A stretch of DNA of 35,838 nucleotides from Bacteroidota bacterium (GCA_016868535.1 VGGQ01000008.1:1-35838), one strand, 5' to 3'; shown: positions 1 to 10,492, counted from the stretch's first letter. Notes: generated by a model not told the origin, from the letters alone. Translations and numbers: made by a program.

Positions 1-258
1 CTGAATTTCTTGCTGGTACCAGATATTTTTTGTATCTATATCAAGCGAAACAACAGATCCTGCACCGCGGCTCAGAAACTCGAGTGCTATAATTCCGGAG
101 CCGGAAAACAAATCCAGCACATCAGCGCCTGGAATTTCATAGTGGCTGGACAGGTAATTCATCAGCGCTTCGCGCACAAAATCGGTGGTAGGACGCACAT
201 GCGATGCGAAACCACCCTTCAGCAACTGCCCTTTTAATTTGCCGCCGGTAATCCGCAT
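1..258 (-). CDS. rsmD: 16S rRNA (guanine(966)-N(2))-methyltransferase RsmD, partial (3' end outside window)
   Basis: Reverse-strand translation MRITGGKLKGQLLKGGFASHVRPTTDFVREALMNYLSSHYEIPGADVLDLFSGSGIIALEFLSRGA: RsmD N-terminus and SAM motif I (DLFSGSG). Confidence 0.88.
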   Translation of the reverse strand, partial: MRITGGKLKGQLLKGGFASHVRPTTDFVREALMNYLSSHYEIPGADVLDLFSGSGIIALEFLSRGAGSVVSLDIDTKNIWYQQEIQ

Positions 259-959
259 TGGGACAAGGTAAACAACAACAGGGAAATGTCGGCGTGGGGT
301 GGGTATTGTCCAACTTCATAAGGAAGGGAAACGGGACAGGGCTTTACATTGACCAGAAAACGGCCAAACAACTGAAGCAGGGGCGCTTGTAAGTTTGAGT
401 CAGACAAAATCTCCACCTCTACTTCACTGACGGCTATTCCGGCCCGTTTGAATGGCCCCAAGGCAAAATACAAAGCTTCTGCTTCGTTCCCGGCAGGAAA
501 TGTATTGATAAGCAGGGGCTTTTGACCGGAAAATGCGGCAACGGTGACCTTTTTGCCGGCTACATGTATCAGCACAAAATGATTTTTTGTGCCGGCGTGC
601 TCAAAAGCTATGGCATAAAGCGGCAACGCTGTTGGTATCACATGGCCTTTGGGGAAAGCCATTACATAACCGCCCTGCAGCGCTATCCTGATCAGCGGTT
701 CTTTTAAGGTGGGATGATCCGCATGCTCAAAGACCCCCGGTAAAATAGCATAGGCAATTCCGGTGCTAAGTTCATAGTCCTGAAAACCGCTATCCGCCGA
801 TGCCTGTATTTCTGAAATCAGATGCAATACCGGTTCGCCTTCGGCATTGAAAGCCACGTCATGTCTCAGTCCAGCATCCTGATACCGGAATCGCTGAACA
901 GCCGTGCTTTCATCTTTTCTGAATTCCCAGCGCAATTGCATTACGGCAAATTTCAGCAT
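234..959 (-). CDS. DUF3822 family protein
   Basis: 241 aa ORF directly upstream of and overlapping rsmD, a position typical of the Bacteroidota DUF3822 family; sequence LISEIQASADSGF...GHVIPTALPLYA. Confidence 0.6.
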   Translation of the reverse strand: MLKFAVMQLRWEFRKDESTAVQRFRYQDAGLRHDVAFNAEGEPVLHLISEIQASADSGFQDYELSTGIAYAILPGVFEHADHPTLKEPLIRIALQGGYVMAFPKGHVIPTALPLYAIAFEHAGTKNHFVLIHVAGKKVTVAAFSGQKPLLINTFPAGNEAEALYFALGPFKRAGIAVSEVEVEILSDSNLQAPLLQLFGRFLVNVKPCPVSLPYEVGQYPPHADISLLLFTLSQCGLPAAN

Positions 960-1005
960 TCCTTCTGTTTAAAACCTATTTTTGCTTCAATATTTTCATT
1001 GCAAC

Positions 1006-4000
1006 ATGCGTAAACCCATCTTCGCTATCGTATTGATGCTGCTGTTGAATTCACTTTCAGCGCAGCTGCTTCCCTGGGCCAAAGGAAACACCTACCGCAG
1101 CGCCGACAATCCCATGTACTGGAAGAACAAAAAGCCCTATGAAGATTACTGGCAGCAGGATGTGTATTACCAGATCAAAGCCGATTTGAACGATGCGGAG
1201 GAAACAGTGACGGGCGAACTGAGGCTGGTGTATTACAACAACTCACCACACACGCTGAATGAGGCATATTTTCACCTGTACCAGAACGCTGTTCAGCCCG
1301 GAAGTCTCGTGGATGAGCTGTACAACAAAAACAAAACGCCCCACACCTTTGGCCCGTATGAAAAAGAGAAAAAGGGAACCGAGATACTGGCACTGCAGGT
1401 AAACGGCACTGCGGTTGACTACAACATAGATTACACCGTGCTGAAAGCCGCGCTGAATAAGCCCCTAACATCAGGTGACAGCTGCGTGTTTAGCATACGT
1501 TTTAAAACCTATTTTGACCGCGGTACCATACGCCGTCGCATGAAAGTGTATGACCACCATAGCTACAAGCACTTCAACGGCGTGCACTGGTACCCCCGTA
1601 TTTGTGTTTATGACCGCAAATTCACATGGGAAACTGCACAGCACATGGAACATGAGTTTTATGGCGATTTCGGTACCTACGATGTGGAGTTGAACCTCCC
1701 CAACCATTACATCAACGAAGCCACCGGTACGCTGCAAAATCCAGAAACCGTTTATCCCGGCGATTTAAGGCAAAAACTGGATGTCAAGAACTTTGCCGGT
1801 AAGCCCGTAGGCTCTCAGCCATCGGTAATAGTGGCGCCGGATGGAAGTAAGAAATCATGGCGCTACCATGCCAAAAATGTGCACGATTTTGCCTGGACGG
1901 CCGACCCCACTTATCGCATCGGCGAGACAAACTGGAATGGCGTGCAGTGCATAGCCCTGGCCCAAGAAAACAACGCTGCCGGATGGCAGCAAAGTGCGCA
2001 GTTTACTGCCGATGTAATTGCTATTTACAGCAGAGATTTTGGCATGTATGAATACCCAAAAATGGTGGCCGCCGATGCCGCTGATGGTATGGAATACCCC
2101 ATGCTTACCCTCGATGGAGGCATGTATCCGAGTCATCAGGGTCTTATCGCCCATGAAGTGGGCCATAACTGGTTTTTCGGTATGCTGGGCAACAACGAAA
2201 CCTACCGCGCCAGCCTGGATGAAGGATTTACACAGTTTCTCACTTCCTGGAGCATGAAACAGCTCAGCAGCCGCAAGGGTTTAGGTGTAGACTATGGCAC
2301 CGTGTATGCCGGATATATGTTTGATGCGCTTGATGGTAAAGACGCTATTCTAAACACCCACAGCGATGATTTCGAAAATGCCATTGGGCATGGTGGCGGC
2401 TACCGTCATGTTTATTACAAAACAGCAACCATGCTGTATAACCTGCAATACGTGCTGGGCGATGAAGTGTTTTTGAAAGCCATGAAGGATTATGTGAAGC
2501 AATGGAAAATCTGTCATCCTTATGTGGAGGACTTCCGCAACAGCATTACCATGAGCGCCAAGACAGACCTCAACTGGTTTTTTGATCAGTGGTTTGAAAC
2601 GCGCAAGTCCGTCGATTATGCATTGAAGGTTAAGAAGAAAAAAGACGTGTATTCTATTACGCTAAAGCGCAAGGGCGATATGGTGATGCCTGTGGATATT
2701 ACAATTATCGGACAAGGTGCCGATAAAGATGTCTACCTGCTCAACTACACAGTTCCGGTAAGCCACTATCAAAAACCTGGCACCACCAACCTGAAACCCT
2801 GGATAGGCTGGGGTAAACTGCGCCCCAACTATACATTTGAAATAAGGCCCCCCGGAAAGGTCAGTTCTGCACACTTAGATCCGTCTCTGCGCCTGGCCGA
2901 TATCAACCGCATGAACAACTATTGGCCACGCCGGAACTCGTGGGAGTTTGACAAGGACAACGGCAAAGACAATAGTTTTCTTGGTGGCTATAAGATGCAG
3001 TGGAAGCCCGATGTGTGGTACAATACCGAGGATGGTATCAAGGCGGGGTTTTTGTGGAACGGACAATATGCCATGCGCAGGCATGTGGCCGAACTGGGCG
3101 CCTGGTATGGTACGGGTGTGGGTGTTTATCAGCCTCCGCGAAACCGACACCATGCCTGGCCGGGCGAAGGCAATTCTCCTGAGGATAAACTTTCATACCT
3201 GTTCAATTATTCGCACGATTTAAAGGGTAAAGGCATAATTACGCTGCACAGCCGCTACCTGGCAGGAGTGGAAATTCACAAGGCCGGATGGAGCATCAAC
3301 GGGCATAAAGGCACTTGGTATGCAGGCTGGAAATACATGCAGCGGCATCGTTTGCGTTACTTATATCCTTATGGCAATGTAAACCTGAGAGCCGGTTTTC
3401 TGCCGCTGGTAGGATTCTGGAGCAACGGCATTAACAACACCATTACACTGGGCAAAAAACATATATACAGAACTTTTCACGGCAATGGCAGTATAGATTT
3501 TTCATTGCGAAACGCCCTGACATGGGGAGATGCCCGTTTCAGCGCAGTCAAAGCTACATGGTTGAATGAAGTAAGGGGAAAGAAATTGGATTTGCACACC
3601 CGCGTTTTTGCAATTATTGCCAAAGGCGATCGACCTCCCGCCGAATCGGTTGTTTATGCCTGGGGGGCTTCGCCGGAGGAATTGCAGGATAATAAATTTG
3701 CCCGTGATTTTGGCAGCATTCCCTTGTCGGATATGAACATGAATATGTCAAACATCGGAACGGCAATAGGCATTGGCGGTGGCCTAAATATTCGTGGTAT
3801 GCAGGGTTATTTACTGCCCACAGCAGCCCATGATACCGTGCTGGCAATGTTCAGAGGCAACCGAGGTGCATCGGTAAATGCAGAACTGGATTTCAGCAAA
3901 CTGTTTTCGTTTTTGCCTAAAATGAGCATGCTCTCAGGGAACATCTATTTTTTTGGGGATGCAGGTGTGATAGGTATGCCGCTAAACGGAAAACCCGTGT

Positions 4001-4206
4001 ATTCGGGCCTTTTGGCCGATGCAGGAATTGGAACTGTTTGGTCTATCAAAAACTGGCAAAAACTGAGTCCGAAAAAGAACCCATGGTTCAAGGCCTCGGC
4101 TCCGCTCAACATTCGGGTGGATTTCCCTTTGTTTGTAAATGCAGTTGCCCAAGGTGATGAACACTTTAAATTCAGATGGGTGGTTGGGGTAAACAAAGCA
4201 TTTTGA
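1006..4206 (+). CDS. M1 family metallopeptidase with C-terminal beta-barrel-like region
   Basis: Signal peptide MRKPIFAIVLMLLLNSLSAQ; zinc motif HEVGHNW with downstream Glu in LDEGFTQF (HEXXH-X18-E); C-terminal region with NIRGMQGYL and terminal FRWVVGVNKAF. Confidence 0.9.
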   Translation: MRKPIFAIVLMLLLNSLSAQLLPWAKGNTYRSADNPMYWKNKKPYEDYWQQDVYYQIKADLNDAEETVTGELRLVYYNNSPHTLNEAYFHLYQNAVQPGSLVDELYNKNKTPHTFGPYEKEKKGTEILALQVNGTAVDYNIDYTVLKAALNKPLTSGDSCVFSIRFKTYFDRGTIRRRMKVYDHHSYKHFNGVHWYPRICVYDRKFTWETAQHMEHEFYGDFGTYDVELNLPNHYINEATGTLQNPETVYPGDLRQKLDVKNFAGKPVGSQPSVIVAPDGSKKSWRYHAKNVHDFAWTADPTYRIGETNWNGVQCIALAQENNAAGWQQSAQFTADVIAIYSRDFGMYEYPKMVAADAADGMEYPMLTLDGGMYPSHQGLIAHEVGHNWFFGMLGNNETYRASLDEGFTQFLTSWSMKQLSSRKGLGVDYGTVYAGYMFDALDGKDAILNTHSDDFENAIGHGGGYRHVYYKTATMLYNLQYVLGDEVFLKAMKDYVKQWKICHPYVEDFRNSITMSAKTDLNWFFDQWFETRKSVDYALKVKKKKDVYSITLKRKGDMVMPVDITIIGQGADKDVYLLNYTVPVSHYQKPGTTNLKPWIGWGKLRPNYTFEIRPPGKVSSAHLDPSLRLADINRMNNYWPRRNSWEFDKDNGKDNSFLGGYKMQWKPDVWYNTEDGIKAGFLWNGQYAMRRHVAELGAWYGTGVGVYQPPRNRHHAWPGEGNSPEDKLSYLFNYSHDLKGKGIITLHSRYLAGVEIHKAGWSINGHKGTWYAGWKYMQRHRLRYLYPYGNVNLRAGFLPLVGFWSNGINNTITLGKKHIYRTFHGNGSIDFSLRNALTWGDARFSAVKATWLNEVRGKKLDLHTRVFAIIAKGDRPPAESVVYAWGASPEELQDNKFARDFGSIPLSDMNMNMSNIGTAIGIGGGLNIRGMQGYLLPTAAHDTVLAMFRGNRGASVNAELDFSKLFSFLPKMSMLSGNIYFFGDAGVIGMPLNGKPVYSGLLADAGIGTVWSIKNWQKLSPKKNPWFKASAPLNIRVDFPLFVNAVAQGDEHFKFRWVVGVNKAF

Positions 4207-4386
4207 TTGGTTGATAGTGAAAATATTGGTTGACAGTGTCAAGTTTGTCTATGCCGAAAAATAGTTTAATGGTCTTACATCCAAGCCCTGTTTTCAATTT
4301 GTCATGCTTAGCGTTTCGAAGCATGGACCGTCTTACCTAGCTTATTCACTCAAAGACAGACAACAGATACCAAATAAACAATTGAA

Positions 4387-5004
4387 CTAATAAATTCTAT
4401 TATACCTGCGTTCGCCGGCGCGGATAAAAACAGGAATAATATGGGATGCCGGAACCACGGGGCAGGCATAGTTGTGGTCGTAATGGCAGTAAGGATTGAA
4501 AGCGCGGTTAAAGTCCAGCACGATATCGTCACTACCGGCGCGACGAAACTCGATGTAACGCCCTCCCTTATAAGTTTCGGTGGTATTGCTCGAATCGCGA
4601 AACATGATAAAAAAGGTGTTTTTGTCCGACTCCTCGAAGTAGGCGGGAATTTCACATTCGCGGTCTTGCATTCGGAATGTAAAGGTACCTGCTACAGTGT
4701 AATTTCGCATTTGTCCTTTGGAATCAGGTAAAGAAACCATATTGCCGGAAAGGCTTTTATCCCAGCGGCATTGAACCTTCCATTCCTGAGAAACAGGATA
4801 ATAACGTAAACCGGTAAACTCCTCCTTCACATCCCGGAACGGGCTATTGGGCGAAATGGCAAAGGCATCGTCTTTCAGCTGCCTTTCGTGGGTTACAGCA
4901 GCCCTGTAAATACTATCGGACTGCGCCTGTGCATTCTCCTCTGCCGGTGACTGACAGCCTGCAAAAACAGGTAGCAACAGCCAAACCCAAATGCTTTTTC
5001 CCAT
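4387..5004 (-). CDS. DUF1684 domain lipoprotein
   Basis: Start MGKSIWVWLLLPVFAGCQS (lipobox LLPVFAGC); DUF1684-like SPFRDVKEEFTGLRYYPV...YIEFRRAGSDDIVLDFNRAFNPYCHYDHNYACP. Confidence 0.8.
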   Translation of the reverse strand: MGKSIWVWLLLPVFAGCQSPAEENAQAQSDSIYRAAVTHERQLKDDAFAISPNSPFRDVKEEFTGLRYYPVSQEWKVQCRWDKSLSGNMVSLPDSKGQMRNYTVAGTFTFRMQDRECEIPAYFEESDKNTFFIMFRDSSNTTETYKGGRYIEFRRAGSDDIVLDFNRAFNPYCHYDHNYACPVVPASHIIPVFIRAGERRYNRIY

Positions 5005-5037
5005 GTTCCGTGCAAATTTGCGTAATTTCGCAAACAG

Positions 5038-6861
5038 GTGAAAGCCATTCTGCAGTTTTTTCGTTATGCGCGGCCCTACAAAGGGCTGATTTTTCTGAAT
5101 TTCGGCTTCAACCTTCTTTACATTCTGCTGCACCTGAGCACCCTGCTCATGATAATGCCGGTGCTGAAATTTCTGTTTAAACCCACCGATGCCTCGCCCG
5201 GACTGGATACCAAAGGACTGGATGTGGGCAACTGGTTTGCAGCCCAATACAACCATTTCATTCACTGGTTCAGCGGCATGGCCAAAGGAGATCCGCTGCG
5301 GGCGCTGGCCTTTTTGTGTGCTGCGCTGGTAATGATTACGATTATCAAGAACCTGAGCCGTTTTGCTGCCATGAGTGTGATGGCTAAACTGCGTAACCTA
5401 GCGGTTCGTGACATGCGCATGAACATCTACAACCGCTGCCTGGAGCTGCCGGTGGCCTATTTCAACGAAGAACGCAAAGGAGATTTGCTCTCGCGCATGA
5501 GCAATGACATGAAAGAAATTGAATTTGCGCTGATGGTGTCGCTTGAGGCCCTGTATATGCAGCCGCTCACCATTTTGCTGTTTCTGGGCGCACTGATATT
5601 TCTTTCACCTCAGCTGACCTTGTATATTGTGATATTTCTTCCACTCACTGCCATATTTATCGGCCTGTTGAGCCGAAGCCTGCGCCGCAAAAGCACACGT
5701 AATCAGGAATTGGCAGGACGCATCATGTCATCGTTTGAAGAAACCATCAGCGGCATGCGCATCATCAAGGCTTTCAATGCATCGGGTTTTTTTCGGCAGA
5801 AATACAGCGCGGAAGACTGGTCGTATACACGCAACAATATTGGCGTACAACGCCGGTATGATTTGTCGTCGCCGCTGAGTGAAACCATCGGAATCGCGGT
5901 ATCGGCAGCACTTTTATGGCTTGGGGGCAACATGGTTTTCGGTGGCACGCTGAATCCGGAATTTTTCCTCACCTACTTTGCCATTTTCAGCCAGCTGATT
6001 AATCCCTTCAAGGCACTGAGTTCTTCCTATTCAGCGGCGGTACGTGGGCAAGCTAGTCTGCACCGCATCGAAGAACTGGTGAATGCACCGGTAAGGGTTC
6101 AGGATCCGCTTTACCCCAAGGTTCCGTTATTTGAGCACAGCATTGAATTCAGGGACGTTTCATTTGGTTACGACTCAGGCAAAGCCGTTTTACAAAATAT
6201 CAACATTACCATTAAAAAAGGACAGACCATTGCCCTGGTGGGTCCCAGCGGAGCGGGGAAAACCACCTTCACCGATTTAATAGCCCGGTTTTACGATGTG
6301 GATTCAGGCAGTATTTTACTGGACGGACATGATTTGCGGGAGTTCAAACAGGATGACCTGCGACAGCTGATGGGTATGGTGAGCCAAGAGAGCATTTTAT
6401 TTAATGAAACGGTGCGAAACAACATCGCACTGGGCAAGCCGGAGGCTGATGAAAAAGCGTTATCAGACGCTGCCAAAGGCGCGTATGCGGCTGAATTTAT
6501 TGAGCAGTTATCGGAAGGGTATAATACCAATATCGGAGAGCACGGCAGCAAGCTCAGTGGCGGACAGCGACAGCGGCTGGGAATTGCACGGGCATTGCTG
6601 AAAGATCCTCAGATCTTGATCTTGGATGAAGCTACGAGTGCACTAGACAGCCAGAGCGAGAAGGCCGTTCAGGCCGCACTGAAAAAACTGATGCTGAACC
6701 GCACCAGTATCATTATAGCGCACCGGTTAAGCACAGTTATCCACGCTGATTTGATTGTGGTGATGGATCAGGGACGCATTACCGAAGCGGGTACCCATGA
6801 AGAGCTTGTTGCCAGCCAAGGCTTGTATCACAAGCTGATACAGCTTCAGCAGCTGGCGTGA
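5038..6861 (+). CDS. ABC transporter ATP-binding/permease (MsbA-like exporter)
   Basis: Six-TM N-terminus; Walker A GPSGAGKTT, signature LSGGQRQRLGIARA, Walker B ILILDEATSALD; GTG start. Confidence 0.92.
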   Translation: MKAILQFFRYARPYKGLIFLNFGFNLLYILLHLSTLLMIMPVLKFLFKPTDASPGLDTKGLDVGNWFAAQYNHFIHWFSGMAKGDPLRALAFLCAALVMITIIKNLSRFAAMSVMAKLRNLAVRDMRMNIYNRCLELPVAYFNEERKGDLLSRMSNDMKEIEFALMVSLEALYMQPLTILLFLGALIFLSPQLTLYIVIFLPLTAIFIGLLSRSLRRKSTRNQELAGRIMSSFEETISGMRIIKAFNASGFFRQKYSAEDWSYTRNNIGVQRRYDLSSPLSETIGIAVSAALLWLGGNMVFGGTLNPEFFLTYFAIFSQLINPFKALSSSYSAAVRGQASLHRIEELVNAPVRVQDPLYPKVPLFEHSIEFRDVSFGYDSGKAVLQNINITIKKGQTIALVGPSGAGKTTFTDLIARFYDVDSGSILLDGHDLREFKQDDLRQLMGMVSQESILFNETVRNNIALGKPEADEKALSDAAKGAYAAEFIEQLSEGYNTNIGEHGSKLSGGQRQRLGIARALLKDPQILILDEATSALDSQSEKAVQAALKKLMLNRTSIIIAHRLSTVIHADLIVVMDQGRITEAGTHEELVASQGLYHKLIQLQQLA

Positions 6862-7061
6862 GGGGTTTTAGTTTATTGGATTATCGGACAAAGGCGTTTC
6901 TTCGACCCCTTCGGGATCGACTCTATACTTCAGCATTTTGTTGCAAACGGCAGCAGCTTTTGGCAAAAATTAAACACACCATCCGGGCAACTCATCTCAC
7001 CTCTGTGAAACTCTGTAGTGGGTGTTTGGTGTTCTCAAGACATCAGCGGCCATATTCGTCA

Positions 7062-9236
7062 TCAGGTATTAAACCAATACACCCATTTAAATGCCAGACT
7101 GCGGTTTTTGGTCAGAAACTGAGGGTCATAGTTTTCGGAATATACAACAAAAAAGTCGCTCATGGGCCGATAGCGCCACTGATAGCGAATATTCACGTTT
7201 ACATTTTCTGCCTGGGTATTGTACTGCAGGAATGCGGTGAAATACATGATGGTATTCAGGCTGTATTCGGTTTTAGCACCAATGAGATTTAATGTTGATT
7301 TTCCTAATTTGGGAATATCAATATCTATACGGCGGTAATTGAGGGTAAACAGAAAACGAGGCTGAAATCGGTACTGTATGGAACCGGTTAGGGAAAGTTT
7401 TTCCCCGCCAAAATAAGAACCATACTGACATTCAAGCGACACGTTCAGCGGACGGCGGTTGTTACTACTTGCCGTGACAGACAGGCTTTGAAAATTGTAT
7501 TCACCCGTGGAAAGAAATAGGGTGTCTCCGGGATTTACGGGATTAAACGATTGAAACAGCCAGAAAAATTCATTGTTGGCGGCTAGCCGGAAACTGGCAC
7601 TGTTTTGCAACATCATTTTCCCCGAAAACGTATTAATCGCCTCTGTAACCCTGAAATTGCTGTCGGTGTAGATACTGTTGTAAAAATTTACGGAGAAATT
7701 ATTGATAACATTACTTTTCGGATAGAATATCCTGCTGATCATGGGTTCCAGACGCCCATAACTCATGAAAAAGGTTTTTCGCAATACGGGGTCATAGTTT
7801 TCGATACGCGGTACAAATCCGGTGGGGGCGCGGAACTTTCCGGAAACATATTCATGGTTCCACATTGCTTCCCATTTTAGTGTTCGGTAAAACAAAAATG
7901 AAGCGTGCGCATAGCCTCTGTCTACTTTCAATCCATCATAAAGTGCTTTTTGCACAAAGATTTTTCCCACCCAACGGTTGGCAGGTGTGAGCAGGTTGAA
8001 CTCCATTCCGGCCACGGAATTGCGTTTGGCGTTCATCGTGCCCATTGCCTGTTCGCTCACCAGAATTCCGCCCAGATAGCTGGCGGCAAATACCTTGCGC
8101 TGAAAGGCAGCCACAGCGTAATTTTTAGCGGGATTCAGCGAATCCATGCGGCGGGATTGGACATCCATAACACCTAAGCGCATATCCTTACCGATTTTAC
8201 CGGTTATCCGGGCACCGGCATCAATGGGTATATTGCCGGTCTGAGAAAGGCCAATACGGCGGCTAAAGAAGGGCCGAATCTGCCGAAAACCAAACTGGGC
8301 AAACAGATCACTGTTTTCAATGAAAAACTGCCTTCTTTCGGGAAAAAACAGGGCAAAACGCGTAAGATTGATTTGCTGCTCATCCACATCCACCTGTGCA
8401 AAATCCGTGTTAATAGTTACATCCAGATTGAGAGACGAGCTTAGGCCAACTTTGGCATCCAGTCCGAACCGCGGCGTATTATTTTTTAAAAAATCTCCCT
8501 TTTCGCCGGTTGCCAGGCTGCCTGTATAAGGAATGAGGGCCAGGTTAGGTGCCTTGCGGACAGGTGGAGCCGGCCATTGCAGGGTTCCGGTAAAAATAAG
8601 CGCACTGATATTGAACATTCTGGGCACTTTTATCCAGGTACTAACTTCATTATTTCTGAAATCGGATCTGGCAACATTAAAACGCCAGGTGCTGAGTCCG
8701 TCGGGGAAACGCAGGGATTTGAAAGGGATTTCAAATTCGGCAAACCAGGTATCGCGGGTAATGCGGGTGGCGCTATACCATATCTGGTCCCATGCGGTTG
8801 AAACGCCAAATCCACCGCTATTTTCCACGGCACCTTCTCGTTGAGCATTCTGGGGTGTAACACCAAATGAAAAACCATTTTGCCCGTCGGCAAACGGACT
8901 GAGCGTGAGTACCACAGCATCGCTCTGGGTAATGCTGAAGTCGCGCTTGAGGCTTTGCACCACAAAGGGTTTTTCAGGGTTTCTGTTAATGCAGACAAAC
9001 GCGGCATACAGCCGGTTTTCATCGTAGGTTAACATGAATTGGGTTTGGGTGAGGGCCTCGGAAGTATCGTAGGGGAAATGCTGTATAAATCCACCCATCG
9101 CTGGGGCTTTCCCCCATACCTCTTCAGAAAAAACACCATCTATAACTATGTTTTGTGAAGTCTTCTGAATGGGATAAACCTGCGCTGTGAGCCCGTTAAT
9201 AAAAATACACAAAGCGCAAAGGAAGAAGTGCCGCAA
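7062..9236 (-). CDS. DUF5916 domain-containing protein (CBM9-like N-terminus plus outer-membrane barrel)
   Basis: 724 aa; signal peptide; IVIDGVFSEEVWGKAPAMGGFIQHFPYDTSEALTQTQFMLTYDENRLYAAFVC; LNLDVTINTDFAQVDVDEQQINLTRFALFFPERRQFFIENSDLF. Confidence 0.82.
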   Translation of the reverse strand: MRHFFLCALCIFINGLTAQVYPIQKTSQNIVIDGVFSEEVWGKAPAMGGFIQHFPYDTSEALTQTQFMLTYDENRLYAAFVCINRNPEKPFVVQSLKRDFSITQSDAVVLTLSPFADGQNGFSFGVTPQNAQREGAVENSGGFGVSTAWDQIWYSATRITRDTWFAEFEIPFKSLRFPDGLSTWRFNVARSDFRNNEVSTWIKVPRMFNISALIFTGTLQWPAPPVRKAPNLALIPYTGSLATGEKGDFLKNNTPRFGLDAKVGLSSSLNLDVTINTDFAQVDVDEQQINLTRFALFFPERRQFFIENSDLFAQFGFRQIRPFFSRRIGLSQTGNIPIDAGARITGKIGKDMRLGVMDVQSRRMDSLNPAKNYAVAAFQRKVFAASYLGGILVSEQAMGTMNAKRNSVAGMEFNLLTPANRWVGKIFVQKALYDGLKVDRGYAHASFLFYRTLKWEAMWNHEYVSGKFRAPTGFVPRIENYDPVLRKTFFMSYGRLEPMISRIFYPKSNVINNFSVNFYNSIYTDSNFRVTEAINTFSGKMMLQNSASFRLAANNEFFWLFQSFNPVNPGDTLFLSTGEYNFQSLSVTASSNNRRPLNVSLECQYGSYFGGEKLSLTGSIQYRFQPRFLFTLNYRRIDIDIPKLGKSTLNLIGAKTEYSLNTIMYFTAFLQYNTQAENVNVNIRYQWRYRPMSDFFVVYSENYDPQFLTKNRSLAFKWVYWFNT

Positions 9237-9241
9237 GGTAA

Positions 9242-10492
9242 TTAGTCTTTATTGGCAATATTTCGCTTTGCAACCGCATTCATGCGATTAATCTGCTCAT
9301 AATATCTTTTTCTGGAATAAGGCACATAAAAACGCAGCACACTTCCTGCCCTCAGTACATTGCTTCTTATGCCATTCCATGACTTCATTTCTTTGATGCT
9401 GCAGTCAAACACATCGGAGAGGGTGTAAAAACCATCCCCCGGTTTTACTTTATATACAACCCATACCCGCGAGGGAGGGGACGGCGCTGGGGCATTTGTA
9501 TTGACGGCATTCTGCTCTGTTTCTCTTTCACCTCGGGGTTTTATTTCAATGTAGGTGATACTGTCTCTAACCGTAACAATGGTGTCATAAACGATGGGAG
9601 GGTTGTTTTTTTGCAGCAGCATAATACACAGGCTGTCGCGTACTTTTACGTATGAAGCCCGCTTTGAGGACGGAATATAAAATGTGGCAGATTCACTAAA
9701 CCAGGGTATTACAGAAGACTTAAACTCAGGATTCAACTGTTGCAGTTCAGCAGCGGTTATGCCCGTTTTGTCCTCAAAAAAGGATATAGGAAGCAAACAG
9801 CGGATGGTTGCCGTATCGGATTTTATAAGCGGATAAACCTCTTTTGCTAAACCCGTTTCTTCGAAATGGTACATCACCACCAAGGTCGCATAGAAGTTTA
9901 CAATATGTTGTTGTTCAGCAGGACTGAGGTTTTTGTAAATATCCTCCAGTTTCAGGCTGTTGCCAGCTTGTCTTATGGCCTGATTCAGCCGCACGGCACC
10001 AATTCGGAAGGCTAGAATGGTTTTGGCCCAGTCGCGGTAAATTCCCTGCAGGTCTTTCAGGTAATGGCATGCGGCATCGGATGAGGCTGAAAGTGAGCGT
10101 CTTTCATCGAGTATGGAGGTTTGTCTGAGACCATATTTTTTCCCCATACTGAAATTCAGTGGCCAGATTCCTGTGCTACCGTCTAGATCGGTAAATTTGG
10201 TATCGAGGGCGGTATTGGACGCAGGCAGAAAACGGATAAACCAGGGCAGACCATAAATCTGACGGGCATGATCGATATAGGGCTGAAAGGCAGCCTGCCT
10301 GCCAACCATGATGGATGTTTTGCGATTCTCGTTAGCAATCAGTGTATCGATCTTTCGCTGAACATCCGCATTGTAAAAGTGTGGCAAACCGACCTTCTCA
10401 AAAGCACGAATTCTGTTTTCCCAGACATTGGCCAACGAATTGTGCAAAAAGGCAAATAAAGAAAGCAATAAAAGGAGAAAAGATTTCATCAT
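9242..10492 (-). CDS. LysM protein with lytic-transglycosylase-like domain (apparently catalytically degenerate)
   Basis: C-terminal LysM (VVYKVKPGDGFYTLSDVFDCSIKEMKSWNGIRSNVLRAGSVLRFYVP); N-terminal MltD-like pattern YGLPWFIRFLPASN...GSTGIWPLNFSMGKKYGLRQTSILDERRSLSASSDAACHYLKDL. Confidence 0.8.
   Translation of the reverse strand: MMKSFLLLLLSLFAFLHNSLANVWENRIRAFEKVGLPHFYNADVQRKIDTLIANENRKTSIMVGRQAAFQPYIDHARQIYGLPWFIRFLPASNTALDTKFTDLDGSTGIWPLNFSMGKKYGLRQTSILDERRSLSASSDAACHYLKDLQGIYRDWAKTILAFRIGAVRLNQAIRQAGNSLKLEDIYKNLSPAEQQHIVNFYATLVVMYHFEETGLAKEVYPLIKSDTATIRCLLPISFFEDKTGITAAELQQLNPEFKSSVIPWFSESATFYIPSSKRASYVKVRDSLCIMLLQKNNPPIVYDTIVTVRDSITYIEIKPRGERETEQNAVNTNAPAPSPPSRVWVVYKVKPGDGFYTLSDVFDCSIKEMKSWNGIRSNVLRAGSVLRFYVPYSRKRYYEQINRMNAVAKRNIANKD

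Noticed and set aside
6903-6925. Imperfect hairpin TCGACCCCTTCGGGATCGA after the ABC transporter as a regulatory site
   Set aside because: Short and mismatched; may be part of a common dispersed repeat but cannot be supported from one copy.
6858-7292. 144 aa + strand ORF after the ABC transporter
   Set aside because: Overlaps the 3' end of DUF5916 on the opposite strand; low-complexity-like content and no recognisable domain.
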